Below the pieces are notes generated by a model. The model had not been told where the DNA came from, ran no database searches, and saw nothing but the letters and a program-made list of their open reading frames with translations. A DNA stretch of 37,058 bases from Sergeia podlipaevii. Taxonomy: Eukaryota > Euglenozoa > Kinetoplastea > Trypanosomatida > Trypanosomatidae. The stretch spans positions 1 through 37,058 of the forward strand of contig JASANZ010002034.1 in assembly GCA_030849805.1 (NCBI GenBank), in the 5' to 3' direction. Shown piece by piece: positions 18,401 through 27,015 of the stretch. Position 1 is the stretch's first letter, and each line of letters begins with the position of its first letter. A program made the translations under genes and the position numbers.

Positions 18401-18488
18401 GACTGGGCTGCGCAAGGTGGCTGAGCAGCTCGAAAGGGAATTTCTCAAGCAGGAAGTAGTCATTCCTGACCAGCCACTAAGACTGTAG
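15444..18488 (+). CDS. Large hypothetical protein with EF-hand-like helical pairs and a possible split IPT domain (1014 aa)
   Basis: The start is ATG 15444 (MHKESNESAW). I do not recognise a named family. Several segments look like degenerate EF-hand or p25-alpha-type helix pairs without calcium-binding loops: residues 8-45 (DIALSHGESLQEDRMTYAGF), about 232-262 (FRYFSPTGRMTLNEYMQF), about 305-340 (TLGLDGFVDAVLMLAVVAF) and 700-810. Residues about 391-415 (PAITHVFPTRVP..VLVSGFNLL) and about 582-625 (VYVNEDRVVCFW..VEVALPPAV) resemble the two halves of an IPT/TIG beta-sandwich. They are separated by a ~160-residue low-complexity insert holding a basic KKKRRKR patch (477-483) and an Ala run. A second basic patch (KKKMKKK) lies near 862. 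Such combinations are common in cytoskeletal or axonemal proteins, but that role is inference. There is no signal peptide or membrane span. Confidence 0.8.
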   Translation: MHKESNESAWRVLFDIALSHGESLQEDRMTYAGFLAFVGSAELVGPNTGVYPVLLEQLWHEHSRPASSEKLHTGLFSDSLTTSFVSIIPSSSSSPKHAKFAPPKSRGAATDFRSTWMSNRSAVYARGVVGFEGFTDIMNVVSVRCYQTSKCAQLLHEDPDHRLSVAIALSAEDKVRLEESVHFTAYHYLKSFVMANTIHTKSRVRLDPRMNDWTPRTNMIVSHMVGSLQESVIMPIFRYFSPTGRMTLNEYMQFVSFIFPHFGGVQRVSAQSIFSFPELFDLSELLCTRCHIDPLPAPTSLRTERTLGLDGFVDAVLMLAVVAFSNERAFPHHRSITAKMWSLFEVFLCPAVSTSGMVRRCFTECGEMLHTGGGVPMAVDPLFSPRCESVRPAITHVFPTRVPVDHIASVLVSGFNLLVEDPDVIGTEALKEPNRQAVREDAIAELVGKEDVLGLGSHIARPKRLLDFVEPEVISKKKRRKRGQPLVDEAENSTTGSSLFNSFSDSSPSVSAAEAAVAAAAEAVAQDTRDSTNNGSPNAGAVAATMTRFPPSAVATNAARLFNSAFEHNRRCVYESTTYGERLSSVYVNEDRVVCFWRVPNYVEVALPPAVKSLHLYRLLVSFKEETEEETRMIEGLGSSGSNSNTPPNAAERRLAGRLSFTPVYPVLITLRGKEELQAFAKATVHSRSTILLVATSVVQRISSQLLVFLADAFHDIAEKVEDVFRDNSEGGAEDEEAYTITVTQLVTLCKEMGLVNAARATEACTAAVRAYTDMCRLAGEPTPRTYSRRPSASAALLTFSQFVCCVAHVCMQQSSTSAGNDDVPDVPHFLSVALGSRRALSIDHNSPAAAAAAGAGAAIRKKKMKKKTDAAVVSINSPSDDEEAQWMGKSGGVVGLSTIPHNARIEVPYQNALERVAQVVRESSGSEGVASKLREAMAAYEVSRMSASGESKRASARKTLPPFPRSASTTLMVSQYSGDEQKALETGLRKVAEQLEREFLKQEVVIPDQPLRL

Positions 18489-19168
18489 GCTTATGTGTGT
18501 ATGTACCCTCTTATCATCTCTTCTCTTGAAGGTATTCTCCTTTCTCCTGCTTCTTCTCGCCCGCTGACCTTTTGTTTTTCTTAAAAGCGAAAAAAGAAGA
18601 TACTTACTTCCATCTTGGACTGCCAGTTGACAACAATGTATTCAATATACATTATATACTTTTAGGGTACTGGGAATGATTCCACAGTCTTCACCCTGTA
18701 TAGTATTCTACATGTTTATATCGTGCTTGTAGATAAAGCACGCAAGCAAAAAAGAAGGTGAATGAAACGAAGCCAGCTCTTTTTTTTTTTTTTACCCCTG
18801 TAATGAAAGGAGAATAAATCCCCGCTTTTTTAAAATGCCTTTTGAAAGACTTGTATGTTTGCTTTTTTTGTTTGTTTGTTTGCTTGATGTATCTCTACGT
18901 CCCTTGACAACACTTGACTTTTTTTTTCTTTTTTTTTTTTGCTGTTGTTTGCTTTCTGTACGTTGGCATGTAAGCGAAGTATAATTTGCGTGTGTGAGGA
19001 GGCTTTTTAAAAAAAAAAAAACACGTATTATTTGTTCAGGTTTAGAGCGATTCAGTGGGCTTTATCTGCCGCTATATATACATAAACAGATAAATATACA
19101 TATATACCCTTTCTTCCTTTTGTTTCGTGTTTCCCCACTGAACTAGTAGTTTGTTGCGACAAAAAAAA
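18489..19168 (+). other. Intergenic spacer
   Basis: AT-rich, with poly-T runs at about 18779-18793 and 18919-18939, TTTG repeats near 18862-18881, and a T5A13 run at 19004-19021. A pyrimidine tract at 19107-19139 leads to AG at 19145-19146, the likely acceptor (leader about 22 nt). No gene is seen. Confidence 0.5.
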
Positions 19169-21076
19169 ATGAATGCTCAGTCGCGAGGCCTGAGCTCACG
19201 CCGCCACGAGCTCCTTGATAACCTGCTTCAGCTCACCGCCCCTACCACAGCTCGTGCTGAACAAGAGCAAATTGTATCTCAGCTGTATGAGACTCCTCTT
19301 CACACACTCGAGGAATGCCTGCTACAGGTTTCTCACGTCTGCATTACGCATACCCAGGAGGAAGTGCAGGACCTCCTTAGAGGCTTCATGCTATGGCTTG
19401 CTGGCTGCTCGCTACTCGCTGCCCTGCGGCTATCGTGGACGGTGGACGCGGTGTCAGATTTTTACCGAAGCACCGGACTCGGCGATCGTGTGAAGGAGAT
19501 TCAGGATTGCGTGGAGAGCTATGCGATTAACCAGGTCTCACAGCTGTCGCGTTCATCCTCTGTGACAACGATGACTGGAGGGGCAGCACGTGGTGCTATC
19601 GCCACCACTTCTTCCATGGCATCTGGCGAGGACGGCGAATCTGCGACGGATATGTCGCAAGTGTTGCGGAAGGAACTACGACTGCGTGTGTACAACGATG
19701 AACGTAACTTTGTCAAGGTGTTGACGGACATAAGCGACGCGTTGAGGATGTTCCCTGATCGCCCCAAGCGCAAGAGCGAGCTGCATCGGTACTTACACGC
19801 TCTGAACGAGCGCTTATCGCCGCCGCCGCCACAGTGCTGCTCTTCTTCTTCAGCACCGTCGACGCTGATGGTGATGCACCCTCTCGGTGCCAGCAGCGAC
19901 CCGGTGCGGTGGGTGGTGAACATCATCGTAGAGGAGTGCACTGTGTTTTCCTCTCGTGAGCGAGCACCATACTTGATTCGCTATGAGGTTATCGTGGATG
20001 ACACCGCCACGATGGCGGATCCCTCCGCGAGTCGGCTGCGCATGGCGGACGGGCGCTTTCGCGTGAGGGCGGACTCGGACGAAACATTCGTTCCCTCTTT
20101 ATCTTCTTCCTCTTCTGCTGCTGCTTTCGATTCTATGAGCGAAGGTGAAGGTGCCTCTGCCTCAGAGTTCCCAGTATCTGCTGAGGCTGCTCAGATACAG
20201 AAGTTAGCCTTTGGGGAGAGCTTGTCAAGTCGCACCACGCGGGTGCGTCAGCATTCGCGATGGGGCCAGCACCCCAAGTGGGGCATGAGTGCCATGATTG
20301 TGAAGGCCGGCGATGATCTGCGCCAAGAGGAGCTGGCGCTGCAGGTGATTCACACAATTCACAGCATGTGGAAAGAGGCTGGCATCACATGCCGTGTTCA
20401 TCCATACATCGCTCTCCCCACACACGCGGACTGTGGTCTGTTGGAGGTGGTAGATGACTCCAACTCCATCGATGGCATCAAGAAGGCGTGTGGGACGTCG
20501 TCCATCTATCAGTTTTTTAAGAAGGCCTTTGATGGCGAGTCATCCGCTGCGTATCGGCTCGCCCAGCGCAACTTTGTGGAGACGATGGCCGGCTACAGCG
20601 TGCTGACATACTTGCTACAGATTAAGGACAGACACAACGGTAACCTAATGGTGGCACGCACGGGTGAGATTGTTCACATTGACTTTGGTTTTCTGCTGGG
20701 CACATCACCTGGTAGCATTAACTTTGAGTCAGCACCATTCAAGCTGTCACAAGAGCTGCTCGACTTACTAGGCGGGCAAGGCAGCGACACCTTTAGTTAC
20801 TATAAGATACTTGTGTATCAGGCTTTAGATGCAGCCCGCGAGCGTGCGGAGGATATTATTGCGTTGGTAGGGATCATGACGCCGTACACCACAATGCCCT
20901 GCTTTGGCTCTGATCCCGCCGCTGCTGTCGCGCAGGTGCGCAATCGCTTTCGCTACGATCTCGCATCGGAGGCAGACTACGCTATCTACACTCGCGAACT
21001 CGTTACCACGAGCACGGATAATTGGCGCACGCGGCGATATGACCAGTTCCAGACGTTGCAGAATGGTATTTTGTGA
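19169..21076 (+). CDS. Phosphatidylinositol 4-kinase, type III beta (PI4K)
   Basis: The start is ATG 19169; codons before it are TTG/poly-A leader. The C-terminal ~270 residues are a clear PI3/PI4-kinase catalytic domain. They comprise MIVKAGDDLRQEEL with the ATP-binding Lys at 379, the substrate-proximal AQRNFVETMAGYSVLTYLLQ helix, the catalytic loop KDRHNGN (486-492), the DFG (505-507) in IVHIDFGFLLGTSPG, and FQTLQNGIL at the C-terminus. These match PI4KIII-beta rather than the alpha type or PI3K. The enzyme makes PI4P, mainly at the Golgi, for trafficking. In Trypanosoma brucei the beta isoform is needed for Golgi function and cytokinesis. The N-terminal half is shortened relative to the animal enzyme (635 against about 800 residues) and contains a helical region around residues 10-160, a Ser/Gly-rich linker and an LKU-like RKSELHRYLHALNERL (about 203-218). 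All catalytic residues are present. Confidence 0.95.
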   Translation: MNAQSRGLSSRRHELLDNLLQLTAPTTARAEQEQIVSQLYETPLHTLEECLLQVSHVCITHTQEEVQDLLRGFMLWLAGCSLLAALRLSWTVDAVSDFYRSTGLGDRVKEIQDCVESYAINQVSQLSRSSSVTTMTGGAARGAIATTSSMASGEDGESATDMSQVLRKELRLRVYNDERNFVKVLTDISDALRMFPDRPKRKSELHRYLHALNERLSPPPPQCCSSSSAPSTLMVMHPLGASSDPVRWVVNIIVEECTVFSSRERAPYLIRYEVIVDDTATMADPSASRLRMADGRFRVRADSDETFVPSLSSSSSAAAFDSMSEGEGASASEFPVSAEAAQIQKLAFGESLSSRTTRVRQHSRWGQHPKWGMSAMIVKAGDDLRQEELALQVIHTIHSMWKEAGITCRVHPYIALPTHADCGLLEVVDDSNSIDGIKKACGTSSIYQFFKKAFDGESSAAYRLAQRNFVETMAGYSVLTYLLQIKDRHNGNLMVARTGEIVHIDFGFLLGTSPGSINFESAPFKLSQELLDLLGGQGSDTFSYYKILVYQALDAARERAEDIIALVGIMTPYTTMPCFGSDPAAAVAQVRNRFRYDLASEADYAIYTRELVTTSTDNWRTRRYDQFQTLQNGIL

Positions 21077-21615
21077 GAACGCTCTCCGGCGAGAAAGGTG
21101 AGAATGCGCGTGTGTGGTGGTTACGAAAGGGGACAGAGAGAAGAAGAAAGAGTTGCATAGATGCGCTTTACCTATTCTCTAGATTGAATCTTTTCTTTTG
21201 CTTTAAGGCGCTTTTTTTTTTCACCTCTCTTGCTGTCGCATCTAACGCTTTATATTACAAGAATATCGACACGGAATTCAATCGAATTTGCTGGAAATCA
21301 TCGGGTGTATTTTCTCTTTGGCTTTGCGGATTAAAGACTTGCTTCTCTCCCATATCAAATGCTTTCTCACGTTTGCCTAACGACGCGTTTTTTTTTTTTC
21401 TTTCTCTTCTTATTTAATTTTATGCATGTTGGTGTTTTTTTTTTTGTTTTTGGCCTTTTAGACACGTGCACAATAAACAAATCATTTTCTCACACCTTCA
21501 CAGCCCTGGTGCAGATTCTTTAGTACAATTAGTTGTAGTTCACGCTGTAGAAACAAAAAAAGCAAACCTTTTACCTCTCTTTTTTTTTTTCCCGCCCCCC
21601 TCCTTCTAAACTCTC
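21077..21615 (+). other. Intergenic spacer with two pyrimidine tracts
   Basis: T runs lie at 21208-21220 and 21389-21401. A T/G/C-rich tract at 21430-21459 ends in AG (21460-21461), and a weaker AG is at 21549-21550. The longest pyrimidine tract (21569-21607) sits only eight bases before the next ATG, with no AG in between. No gene is seen. Confidence 0.5.
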
Positions 21616-22740
21616 ATGATGCGTGCCTCTCGTTGTTTCTGCAAGGCGCTTGATGTGACCGAGGGTACTGTGCTCTGCAAGGACTTTTCTAACGCACGCC
21701 TCATTACGCTGAATCGCGGCAATGCCCTTAACGCCATAAACATAGAGATGATCAACAATCTCCGACGCTACATTATCGAGTCTCCACATGACAATGCTAA
21801 AGCGGTCTGCATTCTCAAGGGAGATGCACGCAGTTTTAGCACAGGCGGGGATATTATCGAGCAGTCTGGTGAGAACATGAAGGAGGTGATGGGTCGTTGG
21901 TCCTACCTACAGGGGCAGACAGATAACTACATCATTTCATGCGCCACCAACACCTATGTGAGCTTGATGGCTGGATATGTCATGGGCGGTGCGGCTGGGC
22001 TGGCCATAAACCCTCGTTATCGTGTTGCGACGGAGACAACGCAGTTTGCGATGCCAGAGTGCTCGTTGGGTTTTTTCACCAATGGTGGGGCCACGTGGTT
22101 CTTGCCCCGTACCGCAGTGACGGGCCTGGGCCTGTACCTTGCCCTTTCTGGGAGCCGGCTGAAGGGAGCTGACATGGTGCACGCCGGACTCGCAACCCAC
22201 TACGTCCCCACCGCCTCCCTCGCGGAGCTGGAGAAGCAACTGTGCAAAATCTCCAATCCCTTTGATACCCCCTCGTGCATTCAGAGCTTTCACGCCAAGG
22301 AAGTTCCAGTCTTCTCGATGGAGGCGCAGATGCCGCTGCTGGAGTCGGTGTTTGCGCTGCGCAGCGACACGACGGTCGAGGGCATCGTTGACGGTCTCAA
22401 GTCTAACGGTTCTGAGTTTGCGATGAAGACACTCAGCACTTTACAGAAGCACTGTCCAACCTCACTGAAGGTGATGGTGGAGCTTCAGAAGCGCTCGGTC
22501 AAGAAGACTGGCTACGCTGAGGCCGTTGCAGAAGAGGTATATCTCTCACAACGAATGGTGGAGGGTAATAACTTCAGGGAAGGGGTGCGTGCAGTCCTGG
22601 TGGAGAAGACCAAGGACCCCAAGTGGGACCCCGCCACCCTCGCGGAGGTCTCCGATGCGATGGTGTCCAACATCATCACAGGCCCTAAGAAGGGATACTA
22701 CATATTTGACCCTATCAACCCTCCTGTGCTCCACGCTTGA
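21616..22740 (+). CDS. Enoyl-CoA hydratase/isomerase-fold protein, HIBCH-like; possible mitoribosomal protein mS47
   Basis: The crotonase core is visible: LNRGNALNAI, then ARSFSTGGDI (oxyanion-loop Gly 77-78 and Asp 79), then AGYVMGGAAGLAI and MPECSLGFFTNGGATWFLPR. The last block and the C-terminal ~130 residues (DTTVEGIVDGLKS, CPTSLKVMVE, NFREGVRAVLVEK, KWDPATL) identify the 3-hydroxyisobutyryl-CoA hydrolase subgroup. Active HIBCH has the Glu of MPE and an Asp in FPDVGG. Here Glu148 is kept but the Asp position is Asn156. The N-terminus MMRASRCFCKAL looks like a short mitochondrial presequence. HIBCH hydrolyses 3-hydroxyisobutyryl-CoA in valine breakdown. However, a HIBCH-like protein (mS47) is a structural part of the mitochondrial small ribosomal subunit in several eukaryotes including trypanosomes, and the lost Asp favours that reading. 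Confidence 0.85.
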   Translation: MMRASRCFCKALDVTEGTVLCKDFSNARLITLNRGNALNAINIEMINNLRRYIIESPHDNAKAVCILKGDARSFSTGGDIIEQSGENMKEVMGRWSYLQGQTDNYIISCATNTYVSLMAGYVMGGAAGLAINPRYRVATETTQFAMPECSLGFFTNGGATWFLPRTAVTGLGLYLALSGSRLKGADMVHAGLATHYVPTASLAELEKQLCKISNPFDTPSCIQSFHAKEVPVFSMEAQMPLLESVFALRSDTTVEGIVDGLKSNGSEFAMKTLSTLQKHCPTSLKVMVELQKRSVKKTGYAEAVAEEVYLSQRMVEGNNFREGVRAVLVEKTKDPKWDPATLAEVSDAMVSNIITGPKKGYYIFDPINPPVLHA

Positions 22741-23561
22741 GGAGAGCACGTACTCTTTCCCCCCATTCATTCCTCTTTTTTCTTCTCTCCGGGGCTTTCC
22801 CTCTTTTTTTTAAAAAATCACTTCTGCATCTGTGAAAGTGACATTACTAGTAAAAAGGGATGGCGTGTGAGTGTGGATGATGGACACACGTTGCCAGGAT
22901 TGCACGCTCCACTCATATTTAATTTTGCTATCGGACTCATCTATTCCCTCATCTCCCCCTTTTTTGTATCTACATTTCTTTTTTACTAGCAATCCAAGTT
23001 GGAGTAGCAAAGTACCAGGCAGTATAAGAAGATGCTAGAAGGACTGCTGTGTGTGTGTGTGTGTGTGGCGTGAGTGTGTGCTGTAAATGGGCCCTGAACG
23101 AAGACTCTCTCTGTCTCTATATTCCTTGTACTAGCGCGTGCGTGCTCCCGCGTCTCATGCAAGGGGAAGTGGGCAAGCAAACACTGCTGTGAACCTCCAT
23201 AATATATATATAAGGCCTCTTTATGATTCTGCGAACGATATCAGTATTCTATGAATTACACACTTTAGACACGACATCTTTTTTCCCCTTTTTTTGTTCT
23301 TTATTTACGGTACGTCCTCACATCGTCCTTTTTGCTCTCTTTTTTTCTTTCTCATCCTTCATTCTTTCCACTTTTTTTTTCTATTGCTTACGCTTACTTG
23401 ATAACGGCATGCATATATAATAGTTGCCCGGGTAAAGAAAAGGAAAATAATAAAAAAAATCTATAGTTTTCTACTACTTAAAGCTTTTTTTTTCTTTGCT
23501 TCTTTTTCTTCCTTTTTCTTCATTTCCTCTTTTTCAAGTATTTCTCGATATTCAAAATATC
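22741..23561 (+). other. Intergenic spacer
   Basis: Holds a T8A6 run at 22804-22817, a (TG)n microsatellite at about 23047-23067, short AT repeats near 23202-23212, and several T-rich stretches. The open frame of the next gene reaches back to 23496, but those codons lie inside the pyrimidine tract and are taken as untranslated. Confidence 0.5.
23485..23538 (+). promoter_or_regulatory. Trans-splice acceptor for the adenosine kinase gene
   Basis: A 50-base T/C tract (23485-23535) ends in AAG with AG at 23537-23538. This gives a short leader of 23 nt before ATG 23562 and fixes the start, because the earlier in-frame TTG codon at 23496 lies upstream of the splice site. Confidence 0.7.
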
Positions 23562-24764
23562 ATGTCTAGCTCTCCGGCCGTTGTATGCTTTGGGCACCCA
23601 TTGCTAGACATGCTCGCCGACGTCGATGAAGCATTCCTTTCTGCGTACGGCGTAACTTCCGGCAGCGTTAATCTAGCACAGCCAACTCAACTCCCCATCT
23701 TCGACAAGCTTATGGAGATGAGCTCCACCACGCTGGTTCCGGGAGGCTCGTCAATGAACACCGCTCGTACGCTTACGTGGATGACTCCTTCCGTGAAGGT
23801 GTCCTATGTAGGGTCTCTCGGCATGGATCGCTTTAGTATCAGTCTCCGGTCCTCCCTCTCCAGCGCTGGTGTAGAGCCCCTCTTTGAGGCACACGCCGGC
23901 AAGCCCACCGGCACCTGCGCTGGTCTTGTCTTCCGCAAGGAGCGGGCACTCTTAGCCAATCTTGGCGCCGCCGTTGATCTTTCCATGGCACACATGCTGA
24001 GTCCTGCGGTTCAGAAGAGCATCAACGATGCCTGCCTCTACTACACGGAGGGTTTTTTTCTCAACACTGCTTCCAGCCCGGATAACCTCCTTTCCGTTGC
24101 CACCCACGCACACGCCCATGGCAAGACATTCTGCTTCAACCTTAACGCCCCATACATCAGCGCCGCGTTCAAGGACCGTCTTGACGTTATCATGCCCCAC
24201 ATTGATATCCTCTTTGGTAGCGTGGATGACATACTTGGGTACGCCACCGTGGCGTGGCCGAAGGAGTTCAATGCAAGCGACCTCGAGGAAGATGTGGCGA
24301 AGGCGGCTAGCGACACGATTAGTGATGCCAAGAGGGTCCTGGCTAAGCGTGCCCTCATGCGCATTGCGGCTCTCCCCACCTATGATGCAGCCTCCTGTCG
24401 TACCCGCGTAGTGGTAGCCACTTGTGGCGCAGACGACACCCTCATCGCTTCTGGCGGTACAGTGCGGACGTACAACGTGCCTCCAATGCACGCATCTGAA
24501 ATGGTGGACGTGAACGGCGCAGGCGACGCGTTTGTTGGCGGATTTCTCGCTCAGTACATAGCCTACGCAGATGAAGCCCTGTGCGCTGACGTGGGACACA
24601 AAGCAGCTCAGATTTGCATTCGCCACAACGGCGCCACGCTCTCTGGCTCCCCGCCCCCGGTGAAGACATCTGTCAAGCCTATCTCTAGTATGGAAATAAT
24701 GTGCCCATCATCATCGACCTCTCCTGACAGCGCTGATACGGCGCGCACTTCTGTCGTTGCTTGA
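23562..24764 (+). CDS. Adenosine kinase family (PfkB/ribokinase fold), divergent (400 aa)
   Basis: The fold and order match adenosine kinase: VVCFGHPLLDMLADV, then VPGGSSMNTAR, VSYVGSLGMDRF, KPTGTCAGLVF..ERALLANLGAA, YYTEGFFLNTA, FCFNLNAPYI and DVNGAGDAFVGGF, with the catalytic Asp at 322. Adenosine kinase phosphorylates adenosine to AMP with ATP and is a key purine-salvage enzyme, since trypanosomatids cannot make purines de novo. Two oddities stand out. The motif after LFG, normally NxxE in this family, reads SVDD (220-223). There is also a Lys/Ala-rich insertion (about 230-275) before the VVVATCGADD strand. The C-terminus has a ~30-residue Ser/Thr-rich tail without a PTS1 tripeptide. At 400 residues it is longer than the usual ~345. 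It may be a genuine kinase with a variant metal site or a divergent paralogue. Confidence 0.88.
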   Translation: MSSSPAVVCFGHPLLDMLADVDEAFLSAYGVTSGSVNLAQPTQLPIFDKLMEMSSTTLVPGGSSMNTARTLTWMTPSVKVSYVGSLGMDRFSISLRSSLSSAGVEPLFEAHAGKPTGTCAGLVFRKERALLANLGAAVDLSMAHMLSPAVQKSINDACLYYTEGFFLNTASSPDNLLSVATHAHAHGKTFCFNLNAPYISAAFKDRLDVIMPHIDILFGSVDDILGYATVAWPKEFNASDLEEDVAKAASDTISDAKRVLAKRALMRIAALPTYDAASCRTRVVVATCGADDTLIASGGTVRTYNVPPMHASEMVDVNGAGDAFVGGFLAQYIAYADEALCADVGHKAAQICIRHNGATLSGSPPPVKTSVKPISSMEIMCPSSSTSPDSADTARTSVVA

Positions 24765-25191
24765 GCTGAAACATTACGTACATACATTTATATGTAAGTT
24801 GGAGGTATATAAAGCACTATCACATGCGACGCCGATGACAGGTGGGTGGCAGGGGAACAGTAATGATAAGTAGAGAGAAGGGGGGGGGGTGGAGGAGGGC
24901 AGTGACGTTGACAAGTACGAGTGTATGTGTATGTAGCCATGTAGTACTTTCGGCCTTCCCTTCTCTCTGCATCAGCAGATAAAGACGGATGCACTGCCAA
25001 GAAGAAAGGCAAGACAGAGAAATGGAAAAAAAAAACGGATGATAAACAGGACAGATGGAAAAGAAATGAAGGGAGAGAATAATATGTATAACACGTGCAG
25101 GCTAGCACTACACTGTGTGTAGAGGGAGGGAGCTCTTCATTGAACTATCAGCTTACATATATACTTTTTGGAACTTTCTGCATCAACATTA

Positions 25192-25209
25192 CTATATATA
25201 TATATATAT
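25192..25209. repeat. (TA)n microsatellite
   Basis: Nine TA units in an AT-rich spacer. A similar run occurs at 33379-33399 between the phosphodiesterase genes. Confidence 0.8.
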
Positions 25210-25945
25210 TTGCGAACGCATATACATCAAAAAAAAATGTGTGTGTGTGAGTGTGCGTGTGCTATTGGAATTGCCATACCCACGCATGTATGTATATGCT
25301 TCCCAACCAGTGTTCTTTAGGCTTCTTTTTTAGTTTTTTTTTCTTCTTTTTTGCCTTCTACCTTGCCCTTTGTTGCAGTAGTGGCTCCATTTTTTAATAT
25401 ATATATATATTTTCCTACTTTTCGTGTCTGCGTGTGTTATCTCCTCTTCTCCCCGATGATGACAGGACTCTATGCTTACAAACGTGCTCATACACATGTA
25501 TTTGTGTGCGTGCAAACACGGCAACGTTGGCATGAATTCAATATAACTCTCTTCCAGGTTTCTATGCCGCAATGTTGGGGAGTGGTGCTGAAGATTGTCA
25601 GCATGTGGTTATATCGTCTTTTCGGTTGTCATTAGTGAAGACCATTTTTTCCTTTTTTTAAAAAAAGAAGACAACAATGAAAGTCGTATATACTTCTATA
25701 TAAATATATATGTATATATATATATGGATTTTATACATATATGTTGTAAAGTGATGCCGTTTACATGCACGGACTTGCGCTTTTCTCGTTTGTTCCCTCC
25801 CCCTCCCCCTCTCTCTTTATACCCTGCTTTGGAATACAAAAGGAAGGAAAGGGAGTTGTGTGGTGGTGGTGGTGGGGAAACTGCGACAATGTGAGAGGAA
25901 AGTGAAGCAACATATTAATAAATACCAATTGGAAAGTAGGAGTTG

Positions 25946-25947
25946 AA

Positions 25948-25979
<32 letters not shown>
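25946..25979. repeat. (GA)n microsatellite
   Basis: About sixteen GA units with one interrupting ATA. Read on the minus strand it is a CT tract that could act as a polypyrimidine tract, but no minus-strand gene follows it. Confidence 0.8.
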
Positions 25980-27015
25980 ACGCAAGACCAAGCAATAGAA
26001 GGGAGTTTGTTTTCCTTTAAGAAGTGGAATTGAATGAGAGACATAAACGAAATAGAGAGGGAAAGAATTGACAGGAGGGGGGTCTTGCTATATATGTTTC
26101 TTGACGACATAACCATTGGTGTGTTAACATTCATTATTTGCTTTGATTTTAGCTTCTTGCAAATCAATATGGAATAGCAAAGAAAGAGAGATTAAGAAAA
26201 CAAAATAATAATAATGGAGAATGCGTGGGAAAATGTTGAAAATTATCAGGACTGCTGAAGCTATATGGACTAGCTTTTTTTTTTTTTGGCAGTACCCATG
26301 CGTAATCAGCAACTATGATAACGAGTTAACATGAAATGAAGGAGGTATAGCGAACTTTGAGGTACATGCGCTTTACACACATCTGTATGCTATTGTGTTT
26401 GTGTGTTTTTTTTTCTTTATTTCCCGCCTTTTTTTATCATTTTTTTTTATCTATATATTTGAGGCAGTGCTGCTTCCCCCCCTTTTTGTAGTATCTCTTT
26501 TTGTTAGTGCTTTAGAAAAACTTTTTTTAAAAAAAAATTATCTTCCTATATATATTACAAATCATTTTTTTTTTTTTTTTGATGTTGACTTGCTTACAGC
26601 ACCCTGTTTTACTTTTACAGGATGGCATGATTGAAAGACCGCGCATTCGCAAAGAAGGGTACTACACATTCCTCTTATCTAATTCATTTGTTGCTTCATG
26701 TATGCAAGCATCATTGAAATATCGCTACAAACAATTGTTGGTTCCATTTTTTTCTTACCTATCATTTTTATTGCCATTTCTCCATTTCTCTTTTTACAAC
26801 AGATGCGAGTATATTAAAATTTCATACATCCCATGAACATCATAGTGCAAGTATAGCCACCATAACATAGTTTCCTTTGTTCTTCTTTCTTTCTCTAATA
26901 ATTTCTATAGTTTATAGCATACAATTTTTTTTTTTCCACCCCAAAGAGACAATACACATACGTCTTTTTTTTTTTTACTCCTTTCTTTCCTCTGCATTAA
27001 AGAAAGAAAGAAATA

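Larger units (their letters stand above)
24765..27015 (+). other. Unusually long intergenic region (2.25 kb) rich in simple repeats
   Basis: I see no convincing gene on either strand. Contents in order: a 10-base G tract at 24880-24889 inside a G-rich stretch; (TA)n at 25192-25209; a (TG/GA)-rich stretch near 25237-25260; TA runs at 25397-25411 and 25697-25725; a (GGT)n run at about 25861-25875; (GA)n at 25946-25979; a T7A9 run at 26522-26537; and T runs at 26275-26287 and 26564-26580. The 3' end holds the next gene's pyrimidine tract (26961-26993) with AG at 27001-27002, giving only a 13-nt leader. Untranslated exons, an antisense or non-coding RNA, or plain spacer are all possible. Confidence 0.55.

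Noticed and set aside
24028..24626. Overlapping frames on both strands within the adenosine kinase gene (224 codons on minus)
   Set aside because: Frames of this size arise by chance opposite GC-rich coding DNA, and none shows a domain.
25115..26836. Several 60-100-codon frames in the 2.25-kb spacer
   Set aside because: They are Phe/Tyr/Ile/Ser runs from T-tracts and microsatellites with no globular segment.
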